Shown piece by piece: positions 34,379 to 46,400 of a stretch of DNA of 64,000 nt. Each line of letters opens with the position of its first letter. Positions within the stretch are counted from its first letter, which is position 1. Source of the DNA: Coniella vitis (taxonomy: Eukaryota; Ascomycota; Sordariomycetes; Diaporthales; Schizoparmaceae); NCBI GenBank assembly GCA_011317545.1, contig WUJK01000004.1, positions 558,001 to 622,000 of the forward strand, written 5' to 3'. Under the pieces are notes generated by a model. It did not search any database. It saw only the letters and a program-made list of their open reading frames with translations, and was not told where the DNA came from. The position numbers were made by a program, and so were the translations under genes.

Positions 34379-37300
34379 ATGGATCCCATGGACGAGGATT
34401 CCCCACCGCTCAAGCAGGAACCCCAGCAAGATCAGCAGCAGCAACAACAACAAGAACAACAACAACAACAGCGGCGATCGTCACAATCACAGCAGCCGTC
34501 ATCACAGTCACAAGCACAGCCTCAAGCACAGCAGAAAACCTCGCCCCCGTCTCACGACCCGTCCATAACATCAGGCTCAACGCCGAATCAGTCCACCACC
34601 GTCCCTTCTGCCGGCACCAGCTCCGGCCCTGCTGCTCCGACGCGCCCGACTCCCACTGCCGCTGGAACACCTGGTCAGGTCGATTCGTCGTCTGGCGCTT
34701 CGGGCACTCCCTCTGCTGCCGTCGCCGTCCCCACGACGTCCTCGAAGCGACGGCGTGGCCTCGGTGTGGTGACCCCTAATGCATGTACCGAGTGTCGCAA
34801 AAAACGAGCCAAGGTAAGAGAGACACAATATTTGTCAGCCATCGTCCTCTTGCCATAGCCGCCGAGTTTCGAGCCGCATCATCAATCGCCGGTCCCTCCT
34901 CATTACTCCTGCTCCGCGCGCCTTTGAGCTTCGCGTCTCACTATCGTGTCGTGTTGCGCTTAGGCAGGCCACCGTCATAATGTCACCACCTGCTAACCGC
35001 CTTACTTTGCTGTTAGTGCGACGGTGGGAGACCCTGCGCTCGGTGCAAGTCGCAAAAGGATGTCGAATGCATCTACGAAATCCCAGTCCGCCAGTCAAAG
35101 GAAACCCTGCGTACCGAGATTGAGCAGCTGCGCCGCCAACAACGCTCTAGCGAATCTGTTTTGGCTGCTCTCGCCCGCCATGACCAGTGGGAAGAGGTTG
35201 TGCGCCGCCTTCGTGCAGGTCAGAGCGTTGAGATCATATCTGAATGGCTCAGTGGCCAAAAGACGGCAGCAGGTCCCAGTTCCATGCCCGCCTTCAACCG
35301 CCATCCTGGAATAGGCGGCAATTTCAACCCCATTGCGTCCTTCCCCGGTGTCGGTGCAAACTCCTTCACCCCAACGATGGGAAATCTCGGCACGGCGGCT
35401 CAAAACAACAAAACTCTAAGTCCCATTTCGACCGCGGCCCCTCCGAGCGCAAGGCAGGAGCTAGACCCCAACAGTCCTTGGGGCTCTCACTCGCATTTCT
35501 CGACCACGAGCCAGGCGCAGTCTGGCAGGAGCAACTCGCACCCGGATCTCTCCGCCTGGAGCCACGTGCCTCCTCAGACAAGAGTTGGACGGTGGGTTGA
35601 AGACAATCTTGCGCAAATGCACGGAAAGGAGGGGCTGAGATACCAGAGCATGGATGGTGCCATAGTGACAGACTTGACTGAAGTGCACATCCCAGCGACG
35701 ACGTGGACAGGCATTACGGCAGACAGGGCTTTTGTGCAGCATCTCTTGATGCTGTACTTTTGCTGGGAATACCCAACTTTCGCCTCATTGAGCAAGGAGC
35801 ACTTTCTCAGAGATTTCCATGCTGGTCGTCCACGATTCTGTTCTCCCATGCTCGTCAATGCCATCTTGGCCTTGGGATGTCGCTTTTCGAGCCAGCCAAG
35901 TACTCTGGCGAATCCCGACGACCCTTATACTTCCGGAGATCACTTCTTCAAGGAATGCCAGCGGTTGTATTATCAAGAGGATGAGCATCACAACTTGACT
36001 ACCATTCAAGCCTTGGGGATCATGTCCATTCGAGAAGCAAGCTGTGGAAGAGATTCCGAAAGCTGGTATTACGCTGGACAAAGCATTCGTCTTGCGACGG
36101 AAATGGGTCTCCACCGCGTAAATGGAAACACAGGTGACAATGACGAGATCGCTGTACAGGCTGCCACGTTTTGGGGTGCCTTTTCCCTAGACCAGTGAGT
36201 TGTGTTGTCCAGGGACTTGTTTGTTTGTCCACTGTATCTATGCTAATTCGTATGCAACAAACAGCGCGTGGTCTCTGGCCACCGGCTCCCTTCCGCAATG
36301 CTCCTGCTATCCCTCCTTGCCACCAAAACCGGCGATTATAGAAGATATTGAGGCCTCGGTATGGATACCGTACACTGATGATGGTATGGCAATCTTTTGA
36401 GTGAGCAACGAGTTCCTTTGGTACCAATGCTGTTTTCTAACAACCAGTCTTTTTAGGTGCGCCATTGCAGCGTTCCTGTGAGCAGCCGTCCAATGTCCGG
36501 TCTGTATACAAATGCTTCTGTGAACTGAGCGAGCTTGTCCATCAGGCATTGTATATGTTGCACTCGCCAGGTCGCCCAATAACCAGCCGTGAACTTCTCA
36601 CCATCTATACGCAATTCCTTAATTGGTACGACAGGATCCCGGAGGTCCTCCGGCTGGGACACAATTTCACCCCTGCCGTGCTTTTTGCCCAGTAAGCCTA
36701 CCACCTGTGCGAGCGCTGGCCCTGGCTTTCCATATGCATAGAACTGGCTGCTGATTCATACGAACCCGAAATATAGCATGTATTACCATTTCGCGATACT
36801 CCTTCTCTTCCGACCGTTTATAAAACTACGAATTATCGGCTCGAGCATCTCTCCCCGCGACGTCTGCTGCCAAGCCGCGGATGCAATCCAAGGCCTCCTC
36901 CGCTCTTATTCCCAACTATATACACTACGACGCACTCCATCATTTGTGCCGTACTTTGTGCTTACCTCTTCCATCATGCACCTTGCAATTGCCGCCTCGG
37001 ATGCTTCAGCAGCACAAAGACGAGGGAGCAAAATATCTGGCCAGTCAAACGAGCAGGTGCCACTACCTGCCAAGATTGGAGACCAAGTAGACAAGGCAAT
37101 AAATCAGGGCATTGCCGATTTGACTGAGATGGCGCCGTGCCATCATTTTGCAGAACAGGCTCTTAATATCCTGCGGTACCTCGCAAAAAAGTGGAACATT
37201 GAAGTCGATGTCTCGTTCAAGCGCGGCTGTGGCGGTAATAATGATGCAGAAGGCGGGGAGGGAACAACGCCCAAAGACGTCAGCGATGCCTCGCAAAAAC

Positions 37301-37578
37301 TGAAGTTGGGCAGCCGTATCCAGGATCCCGCGTACGGCACCCGACCAGTCACGAGCAGCCTCAATTTCTTCGCCCCTGATGTTCGACAGGCAGATTATGT
37401 CTCCGAGTTAGTAGTTGATTCCCCGGCAGCGCAGAATATGTCATCGTCGGATGCACCCGTCGCCGCAACGAGTGAATGCATGGAAAACCCGCTCTTTTGG
37501 CCGTTCCCTATGCAAGGGCGGCCCATTTTGCCAAGCGGGCATTCGATGAAAGAGGCGGGGTTCGAATTACTTTCATAA
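34379..37578 (+). CDS. Zn(II)2Cys6 transcription factor with fungal-specific regulatory domain (922 aa)
   Basis: Five exons: 34379-34813, 35017-36194, 36265-36383, 36457-36691 and 36777-37578; all GT-AG, phases consistent. The N-terminus (about 15-130) is Gln-, Pro- and Ser-rich. The zinc cluster is C136-x2-C139-x6-C146-x5-C152-x2-C155-x7-C163, preceded by a basic SSKRRRG. A linker and coiled coil follow (RQSKETLRTEIEQLRRQQRS), as in dimeric Gal4-type factors. The fungal-specific transcription factor domain covers about 390-720 (AFVQHLLMLYFCWEYPTFAS, ESWYYAGQSIRLATEMGLHR, MYYHFAILLLFRPF). The C-terminus ends ENPLFWPFPMQGRPILPSGH and onward. The overall plan resembles proteins annotated as nirA/nit-4-like nitrogen regulators, but I cannot confirm orthology and leave the symbol blank. 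Expected role: nuclear DNA-binding regulator. Confidence 0.9.
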
Positions 37579-40106
37579 CATGAGAAACTATACGTTGATA
37601 AGAGTTGTGCGGTGCGGACTGTTGCAGTCATTCACTTTGAGACGAGCCCCCCCCCCCCCCAAAAAAGAAAAGTCGAGTGGCATTCTTGGGAAAGGTGTCT
37701 TCAGATAACGGAAATGATGGTGGACCAGCTGCGGATACCTGTATAAAAAGCACTGCATTGAGGCGAAGGGAGAAGTTCAATTTATGAAACTGCATCCATG
37801 TCTTTGGGCAAATGACGGAACAAGCTGCTCATTCTCCTTGTAGTGGTTGATCAAACAGCGTCAAACGTGTACGATAGGCTAGGAAATCTGTCGGGGAACA
37901 AGCACTCAGGATAATACGCAAAAGGCGCATTGCTTATTAGTGGCGGACTGCACGAGCAGGAGAAGAGCACATCCTCAAAAAGGGGTTTCGAGAACAAACA
38001 AGGCGAATAGCGCCCTCTGTGCATGAAGTACGCTGTAAGCATACTTGCTATATTATTGAAATATTCGTTGCCCGTCGACGACGGGGCGGGTAACATATGT
38101 AGATGCACGGTGTTTCGATGTCCATGTGTAGGTGCGTCTACATGCTTAAGCTGCATTGCGTTGTGTGATATAAAAGCGGCTGCTTGCTTGTTTAAAGTGA
38201 TGGGTCTGGCGGCTGATAGGCAATATTCTTTTTGCCAACATGCTACCACAGCCATGAATTGTAGTGTGGCCTTGGTCAGACTCATATTACTAATGTTTAT
38301 TTGCTGGTTGGCCAGAGGTTTCGTAGTGTAGAGTGATACGTCGAATAAACTGACGGATGATATGCAGTAAGCGGAAAGATGTTTCGTACGATATAACTAT
38401 TGCTCATTGGTAACTCCTACTACAGAAGGTAACCTCTCTATATAAACTGCGCAGATAGAACAGCTCTGAGGCTAATTTCAAGTATAGTTGGTTATTTTAG
38501 CCTGATATTAGTACATAGTATTGGGCAAGGTTGGGCTTTGCTTAACCAACACGGTCGACTGTGACAACACTCCTTTTGGAATCGATCGAGACGTCTGATA
38601 CGAACACGAACGAACGAAATTGGGTGTTGATTAGTGTCTACGGAATTAAAACGTACCAGTCAGTAGCTTGCGCACCATATCGCCCGGTGTTTTAACTCTT
38701 TCAAGATGAAGAGAAGAAGGAGGAGAAGGGAAGAGGAGGAGGGACAAAGCCGGCGATTGTTGAGCCATGATGAATATACTATGTCATGCCCGCAGTGTTT
38801 ACGCAAAGGACACAAGTAATATTGGACGGCGATAAGGCTACGCAGTGGCGACCGTATGAGTTCGGCGCATGCGTGCTGCTTCAATAACCTGATGAAAGCT
38901 CAATAATCACCGGGTAACCACCCAGCCTTATCACTAGACATCAAGCCATACTCTCTTATTTCACTTATATTTCTGAGAGGGGTACATTATGTACTGTTTG
39001 GATCGTGTTGAAGAGCCAGGTTATCAGGGGTCCTTGTTTTAAATGACTTAGAGCATCAAGTATCTTTACACTTACATGGCCCCTTTCCCCTTTCCCCTTA
39101 AAAAGCTCAGGGCCCATCTGTGAGAAGTTCTTCCTCCTTGTTATCACTATGTGATCACGCCAACGCCAGAGTCGACATCCAGAAGCCTACGGAAGTTTGC
39201 GGGGGATGAGAAGAGCTTGTAGGAAATCATCATATGCAGCCCATCGCCCCCGAGTGAAAAATCCAGCGGATCTGCTCCCAGTGACGCGGACTAGTTTGAG
39301 CACTTGTGTCGTTCTGTAGCCCGATCATAAAACAATAGCCGATGGACTCCATCGTTATGGTGCTCTTCAGAAAAAAAAAAGAAAAAAAAGAAAAAGGATG
39401 GACCGATGGCGAAGATCAAGGGGTTGTTGGGACCAGCAGTGGCCTTTCGCCCCAGCTAAGCCATCTGCTAACTGATTGTCCAAGGCTCATCAATGCTTTG
39501 AGTATTTTTCAATGACAATATTGAAAGAAATCTGAAGAAGCCCATGTTCTAACCCAGGACGTTGCTTCAGAGTACCAGCAATAGCTCTTCTCTGGAAGAA
39601 TCCACGTTTACCCTGCAGGGTTAATTGAATACTGAGCTTGTTCTGGCTGCTGTTGCTGGTATCGGCACAGAATTGGGGACACCGCTTCCATATTAGGGCA
39701 CCTGGACTTTGTATCAATATCGTATTGGCCCACCGGTAAGGGTGACTAGATCGCCTGACCAAGCTCGACTTGGAATTCGCTTTCCCCGAAGCATCACGAT
39801 TGAATGGAATGGAGTGAAAGCATACTGGTGAGAAGCACGTTTCAAAGATTGCAGAAGATGAACAGGTACTGGTATCTATCAACCAATCTCACGTCCACCC
39901 CCTAGCCTTTATCCGGCATTGACGGCAAACAAGACGATGCTTGCCGCATCCCGCGGACAACATCCCTTCGACAGCCACCCAGCCCAACTCAATTTTCGGG
40001 TCCCAAGTCCTCCTACATAATTCCAGATACACAAAAACTGAGAAGCTTTGCAAGGCAAAGCAAATCCTGAAATGAATGAGCTTCCCTGATTCGCGCGCCT
40101 ACGCTA
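37579..40106. other. Intergenic, no supported gene
   Basis: Contains a C14 homopolymer (37,647-37,660), a GTACATAGTA motif (38,511) and an A/AAAG-rich run (39,370-39,395). Frames on either strand do not resemble proteins. Confidence 0.5.
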
Positions 40107-40340
40107 TTGGAACCAACCGTGCTATATCCCAGGTCTTTGCGCATTGGAAAATTGTATTCATATCAAGGACAATTTGAGGAGTCTCCCACCCAGCTAAAGC
40201 GCTGTTATGCAATGGCCAGCCAACACCAGGACTCAACACTCGACGAGCACCTCCCCGATATTGTCTACGGGCTGGCCAATGCATTAAATGAGCTCGAAAA
40301 GCCTCAACATGTGGAAACGTACCGCGAAATGAAGTGGCTC
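40107..40340 (+). pseudogene. Possible TPR-protein relic
   Basis: One frame reads as tetratricopeptide helices: LRIGKLYSYQGQFEESPTQL, then LPDIVYGLANALNELEKP. This matches the TPR tails of fungal NLR and kinesin-light-chain-like proteins (the QGQFEES, LxDIVYGLAN and LNELE patterns). The similarity fades after about 75 residues and the frame runs into a CTT microsatellite. No start, no NTPase part and no splice signals are visible. A long opposite-strand frame over the same DNA has Glu runs from the microsatellite and is judged spurious. Confidence 0.4.
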
Positions 40341-40430
40341 GTCGAGGCCATTCGGTGTGGCACTCGAACACGACAAGGACACGCATCCCCTCAAAGATGC
40401 CTTGCTTATGACCTTCCTTTTTTGTTCCTT

Positions 40431-40463
40431 CTTCTTTTTCTTCTTCTTCTTCTTCTTCTTCTT
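40431..40463. repeat. (CTT)n microsatellite
   Basis: Run of TTC/CTT trinucleotides, slightly interrupted at the left end. It creates artificial poly-Leu or poly-Glu frames. Confidence 0.9.
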
Positions 40464-41574
40464 CACTCAAGACTGTACTCGAGAGGCTGATATCCACTGT
40501 CAGTGCTACTCTGGCAATTGACACAGCGCTTCTACCTCCCAAGAAGAGGTATAGTGGAATACCGTGTTCTCGGGGTCTTTTTCCTTGTTGAGGCTCGATA
40601 GTGACGGTAAGACGATAGACAATGAATGGATAGAGTGGCTTGTAGCTGACATTGGCATGTTCAACGGGCGTTCCTTGAATTCTATCTTTCCCATTGTGCA
40701 TGTGTTTATCGTGTATGTTACTGTAAGAAACGTTTACTATGTACGTGCGACAATTCGAGCCGTCGTAACTCCGAGTGAAGAGGCTGAGAGGCCACGTCAG
40801 TTTGCTGGGCTGTAAAAAATAAAGAAACTCCACAAGCAACTGCCGAGCACGCTTGTAAGCATCCCTTGCATTCCAAATAAAGCGATTCAGGCATCTCAGC
40901 AATGGTGTTGTTCTTGTATATGACAAGTAAGTGTAATGCCACTGGTCCTCTGCTTCGTTAATTCAAATTCATCATCCTACTATATGTAAATCCGATGGCT
41001 GATACTGGATGACAGAAGTAAAAGTCCGTCTCTTTTACTGTACTATATATATCAATATCAATATATATATAATAGATACACTATCACATTCTGTCCTGAT
41101 TCACATGCTTCCATTTATCGACTGCCGGCGCTAATGATGTATAGCGCATCGTATAATTTGTAACGCTCCGCATCATCGCATTTAAGTAGAGCTTCTTTTT
41201 AGACCAAAGATTATTGCATTTACGTCATTTCGGCATTCAGATCTGTGGACGCGTCTAACATAGTAAGCCATATGCATTCGGCTGAATCGGCACAGTTGGG
41301 GCTCTGCTTACATACTGGCTGCCATGATTCATACATAGTACATACATACGTTCCTTCAGCGAAAACTCTCGCTTTATACAGCTCCGCCGACCTCAAGTGC
41401 ATTGACTGAAAGCACAAGCAATAAATAGAGTAACTGGAGACCCATGAGTAGCAGGACGCGTCCGCGGCTCCATCAAGGGGCCTACAATTGTATGCTGTAA
41501 TTATCAAGGTCCATTGTGACTCCACGCATTTGTTAATTTTTCGGGGGGAGATGGCGCGTTAAACGGTTAGATAC
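40464..41574. other. Pre-insertion flank left of the transposon block
   Basis: No gene. It ends at the GAGTA target duplication (41,575-41,579). Because the insertion is bounded by a perfect target duplication, this DNA was contiguous with the tannase promoter before transposition. It contains a TATCAATA/TATATA run (41,045-41,080) and two GTACATAGT-type motifs (40,736 and 41,333). Confidence 0.6.
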
Positions 41575-41579
41575 GAGTA

Positions 41580-41794
41580 TAAGAAAATAAGGTGTGCACA
41601 AAGCTTAGTCATCAGCTGAAACAGGCGAAACAAAAGAGAGGTCAAAAGAGTATATATCTTCTATATATCTAGCTATAAAAAAGAGCTATTATTCGAATAT
41701 TTAAGTATCGCCGAAGCTATTATTCTGCTTATATAAAGCCCATTGTTAGGCTAATATAATAGCTTTCGGGTTAGGGTTAAATGCTACTTTTATA
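41580..41794 (-). repeat. Copia 3' LTR (left)
   Basis: 215 bp. It is alignable without gaps to the right LTR once the gypsy insert is removed. Read on the minus strand the LTR begins TATAAAAG (TGTGAAAG in the intact right copy) and ends TTTTCTTA (from TTCTCA), the usual TG...CA ends altered by RIP. The outer 70 bp are much less mutated than the matching bases of the right copy. Confidence 0.93.
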
Positions 41795-41967
41795 TACCCC
41801 CCAACTAGTAAGGATATCGCTAGTTGCACTAATAGCAGCCTAGTATATACTTTAATATATATTTATCGCGTTTTACTAGTTTAAGATTCCTTCTCTTTCT
41901 CCTTTAGACTAACTTAAACTTATAAACTATAAGTTAAGTATAATTATTATTTAACGTACCTAATTAT

Positions 41968-43473
41968 ATACTAATTAACGCTCTAACCCGTAAATCCAGC
42001 GATATAGGTATAGACTATTCTATAAATAACGATCCTAATATCCCGATTCGCCCTTTTTTATCCTTTAACGATATTCTTAGTTATAATACTATTTCCGCGC
42101 CTAACGAGGTCGAAGAGGTACCTAGCTCCGAATTTAATAATCTAATAAAGGGAATCTACCCTTTATAGGAGTTTACTAATATAATAAGAGAGGACGATAG
42201 AGTAATAGGTTAACCTAACGATTTAGCCTAGTTAATTAGTACTATTATTACTAGTACTAACTCTAACGCTAGTACTAATAACCCTTCTTATCTATCTTAT
42301 ACTAGTCGGTCCCTCGGTAAGTCTTCTCGTTTAGGCTTATCTTATATAAATCGGCCGATTAATCTTAAAGTTATAGATAATATCTATATATTTACTAGTA
42401 ATAATACTATTCCCCGCGCCGATTCTCCCCGGAAATAGATATTTAGATAGTCTCCTTATACCCCCGCTAAGAGAACTAAGTTATAGGTTACTAGTAGTTT
42501 TAAACCTATTAACTCTTACCCCTAGAAACCCCTTCCTTAGGCTTAACCTTAACCTTTAGCTAATAACGACGATAATAATAATAATATTAATAACGCTGCT
42601 TTGTCCGCTACTACTACCCCTTCTCGCCGCCTTAAGACTATCCGTAAGTATATAATTACTATTATTAAAGAGGGCTAAATTAAGCGTTTAACTCCCTATA
42701 TCGCTTATATTAAGAGCTATAATAGTAGTAATAGCGATAGTAAATATATCTCTACCCCTAACGCTCCTAATTATAACTATTACTATAAGCAGAATTATAC
42801 TTATATACCTATCCCCCCTATCCTTAAGCCCTTTATAAACCGAATCTTCCGTTTTAAATATATTACTTAAGGTATCGAAGGAAACCTTAATCTTAATAAT
42901 AAGAAGGCGGTATCCGGTGCCGAAACGAAGGTTAGTTACGCTTCTTAGGTATAGAAAGCTGCCCTTAAGCTATAGGAAGGGGGATAATTTAATAGTTTAA
43001 ACGGCCTATTAGATAATATAGTTTCTACTGCTAATTATACCGAGCTAAAAGGGGCTATTAACTATCTTTATAACGATCTCCGCTAGGTTAGGGAGTTACT
43101 TAATACGAGTAAAAGGGCTAGATAATAATTAAATAAGCGGAGAGACGAGCTTATATATAGTATTAAGGATTATAAGGTTATATATCTTGCTTTAGAGGAG
43201 GAGAAGGCGAGTTTATAAACTAGGATAGCCGGTTTTAAATAAGAGAGGACCCGATTTATAGATAAAATTGCCGCTTTATAAGAGGAGAACGCTAACTTAT
43301 AAGGAGAAAGGACCTATTTAAGGGAGGAGAATACTTCTTTATAGGCTAGTTCGGATAATCGCGATCCGTATAAGAAAGCTTCTACTTAGCGAGAATAGAG
43401 AATTGCTTACGATAAGGCTACTTTAGAGATAATAAAGGTTTTTAATAAAATTCTCCCTAAGCTAAAGGTCTAA
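41968..43473 (+). pseudogene. Antisense third frame of the copia element (about 500 codons)
   Basis: One plus-strand frame runs 501 codons between the copia 3' LTR and the 3' end of pol, opposite to gag-pol. It contains only TAA/TAG stops, about one per 19 codons, at places consistent with RIP of CAA, CAG or TGG, and no frameshift. The N-terminal half is Ser/Asn/Pro-rich, with basic patches (TPAKRTK, SRRLKTIRK). The C-terminal 150 codons form heptad-like charged helices (ALEEEKASL, IAALxEENANL, REENTSL, with x a stop from Gln), a clear coiled coil. An ATA at 41,968 may be a mutated ATG. It is not the element's gag, which is recognisable at 48.2-49.1 kb on the other strand. No known domain is recognised; it could be a captured gene or an element-encoded accessory protein. 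Confidence 0.6.
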
Positions 43474-43499
43474 AGTATAGAGTTTAAGTATTTTATATT

Positions 43500-46400
43500 A
43501 ATAAAAAGGGGTTTTTTCGGTATATCCTCTTATTATTTTATTATAATATTATAATTATTTTATATTTAAATAATTATAGTTAAATCTTAAAGATTTAAGA
43601 GAGCTTTAAAATACTTAAATTAGGCTCGATCTAGCGGTTTAGTTAAACCGTCGGCTAGTATCTGTTTTATAGGTAAATATATAACTTTAAATATACCTTT
43701 TTAATACTCCTATTTAAGCTATAGTTAACTAATATTAATATACCTAAGCTTTATACTAATTTTCTCGTATTTAGCTACTATTAGCTATATTATCTGCTAG
43801 TTATTATAGTAGATATTCTATATCTCCCTAAGGTTTATAGAGATATCTCGAAGTAGGTATTTAAACGCTATTATTTCCTTTACCGTTAAAGATAGGGTAT
43901 TAAGCTCTACCTTTATAATAGATATAGCGATTATAGACTATTTACCTAATTTCTAAGCGATTATACCCCCGAATAATATAAATATATATCTAAACGTAGA
44001 CTTTCGGTCCTCTATATCGTTTATAAAGGACGAATCTCCCGATATATATAATACTTATACTTTAGGAGCTATACTATTATACTAAATACCTAGGAATCTA
44101 GTTTTATAGAGGTATCTAATTACCTAATCGGCAGCCTTATAATATGCTTAACTTAGGTTTATAAGGAAACGAGAAAGGAATAAGTATACGAATACTATAT
44201 CTAAGCGTAGTATAATAGCTATATAGAGGATAGAACTAATCTTCTCTTAATATAACTTTACCTCTTCCTTTATAGCCTTACCTATATTCTTTTTAAGCTT
44301 AGCGAAGGGCGAGATTAGTAAATAGGGTAGAAATGCTAGTATATCCGTTAAACCGAACTTTTTAGCTACTTTTTCGATATAGGTATTATAAAGAAGGCGA
44401 ATAGTTATTTTGCTTCGGTTATATATTATTCGGATACCTAGGAATTATTCGGCTAATCCTTAGTTAACGATATCGTATACCTTAGTAATACCCTCTTTAA
44501 TCCTTATTACTTCTACTTTAGCCGATTATAGATAGAATATTAAGATATTATCTATATAGAATAATAGAGTAATCTTATTATCTTTGCTTTTAAATATATA
44601 TAGTTCTTTAGACGACGGCTTAAGCTTAAGTTTTCTAAGGGTATTATAAAGGTCTTTATACTATATAAGGGGCGAATCGCGTAAATTATAGAGTACTTTC
44701 TTTAACTTAGCGATTTTATCGATAATTTTAAATCCGTTTAGTAGTTTAATATATACTTCCTCTCGTCCTTCTCTATTAGCGTTAAGGAACGCTCCGGTTA
44801 CGTTTATTTAGTCTACCTCTAGGTCCTTTTAAGCCGTAATAGCTATAAGTATACGAAAAGCGCGTACTATAAGTATTACAGCGTAGGTATCGAGGATATT
44901 AGTATCCTATAGATCTCCTCTTACGTAAATCCGTACTTTAAACGAGGATAGGATACTATTACCGTCTATTTTATAGCGAAATACCTATTTAAGTAGTAAT
45001 AGCTTATTACGTACCTTCGCCCTATCGACTTTCTCCTATATATATATAATCGTTAACTAGTATATCTCCTTTCTTATAGCCTTAAACTATTAATCGCGGA
45101 AAGGTAACTTCTAAGCTTATACCTAGTTTAATAGTTCTTTAGGTAGGTTATTAATATACTAGGGATATAATATAAACTTAGTAATTTTATCCTATATCTA
45201 ATTAGGCGTATTATTAGCGTTAACCGCTGTTATAAATATAGCGTATAATATAGTATATCTTATATCTAGTTCCGGCTATATATCTATTAATACGGTGGCT
45301 AGATAAGCCTATTATCGCTTAAACGGGTGAAATACGCTTATAAAGGCGAACTGCCTTCGGATAAATAGCTTAAGTAGCTCGGAGTTCTTTCTTTTATACC
45401 TACGAACAGGCGTTTATTTAAATGCCCTTTATATTAGTACTCTTTATCTATTAGATCTCCGTAAAAAGGGCGGAATATCCTATTATATATCCTCCTCGGT
45501 TTTAGTAATTAGACGTCTCTAATTAATTAGATTATCTCGGCCGTTTATAAGCAATAGTTATTATAGTTAAGGCTTAGACTAATAGTCCTTGTTATATATT
45601 AATAATTAACGCTCTAGCGGTTCCTCGACTTTAAGGGGTAATTTATCTACCTTAGCGAGTTATATATCGCTAATAGAGTCTATATCTATAGATTATTTAT
45701 CTTCTCTAGCTATAAAGCTAATAGGGTCTTTATCTTCTTTAGTTATAAAGCTAGCAGGGTCTTTATCTACCTTAGTATCGCTACTAATAGGGTTTATTTA
45801 AGTTCGTATACGTGTAAAGGCGTTACTTTATTATAGCTAAACGTAGTTATCTAAGCTTTAGTAGCGATTAGAGAGTTATAAGTTCTCTATACTTAACTTA
45901 GGTATAGGTGCGTCCTCTATAATCTAATCCGGAATACCTTCTAAATTATCTATATAAGGCTACTTACCCCCTAGTTCTAAGGGCGGACTAACGTTAGTAT
46001 ATATTATATATAGGTTTAAGTCGGTTGCTTAAGACGGGAAGGTATAATATTCTCCTACGTTTACTTAAATATATAAAGTATCTAAAATCTCCTCTAATCT
46101 TATCTCCTATAGTAGTATTTTCTCGAACTAATAGTTAGGAAGGAGCTATCTAAGCCTCTCCTTTAACGGGTTATAGAAGACTATCTTATTAAACTAAATA
46201 TTCCTTATTATATATACTATATCTATAGAGGGTATCTATACTCTAAAGATATTTAAGGTAACGTAGCCTATAAGATATCTAATATATACGCGTTCCGCTA
46301 TTTTTATCTCTTTCCTAAAGTTTCCTACTTCTCTCTCTACTCTAAGTATATAGGTACGATAGCCGTAGGTATAGATATAGCTCTAGTTAGGGCAAAGGTC

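Noticed and set aside
33594..34568. 324-codon plus-strand frame
   Set aside because: It overlaps the 5' UTR and first exon of the Zn2Cys6 gene in another frame and is low complexity; a GC-rich shadow frame.
40099..40926. 275-codon minus-strand frame with a Glu run
   Set aside because: The Glu run is the CTT microsatellite read backwards, composition is not protein-like, and the opposite strand gives the more plausible TPR relic.
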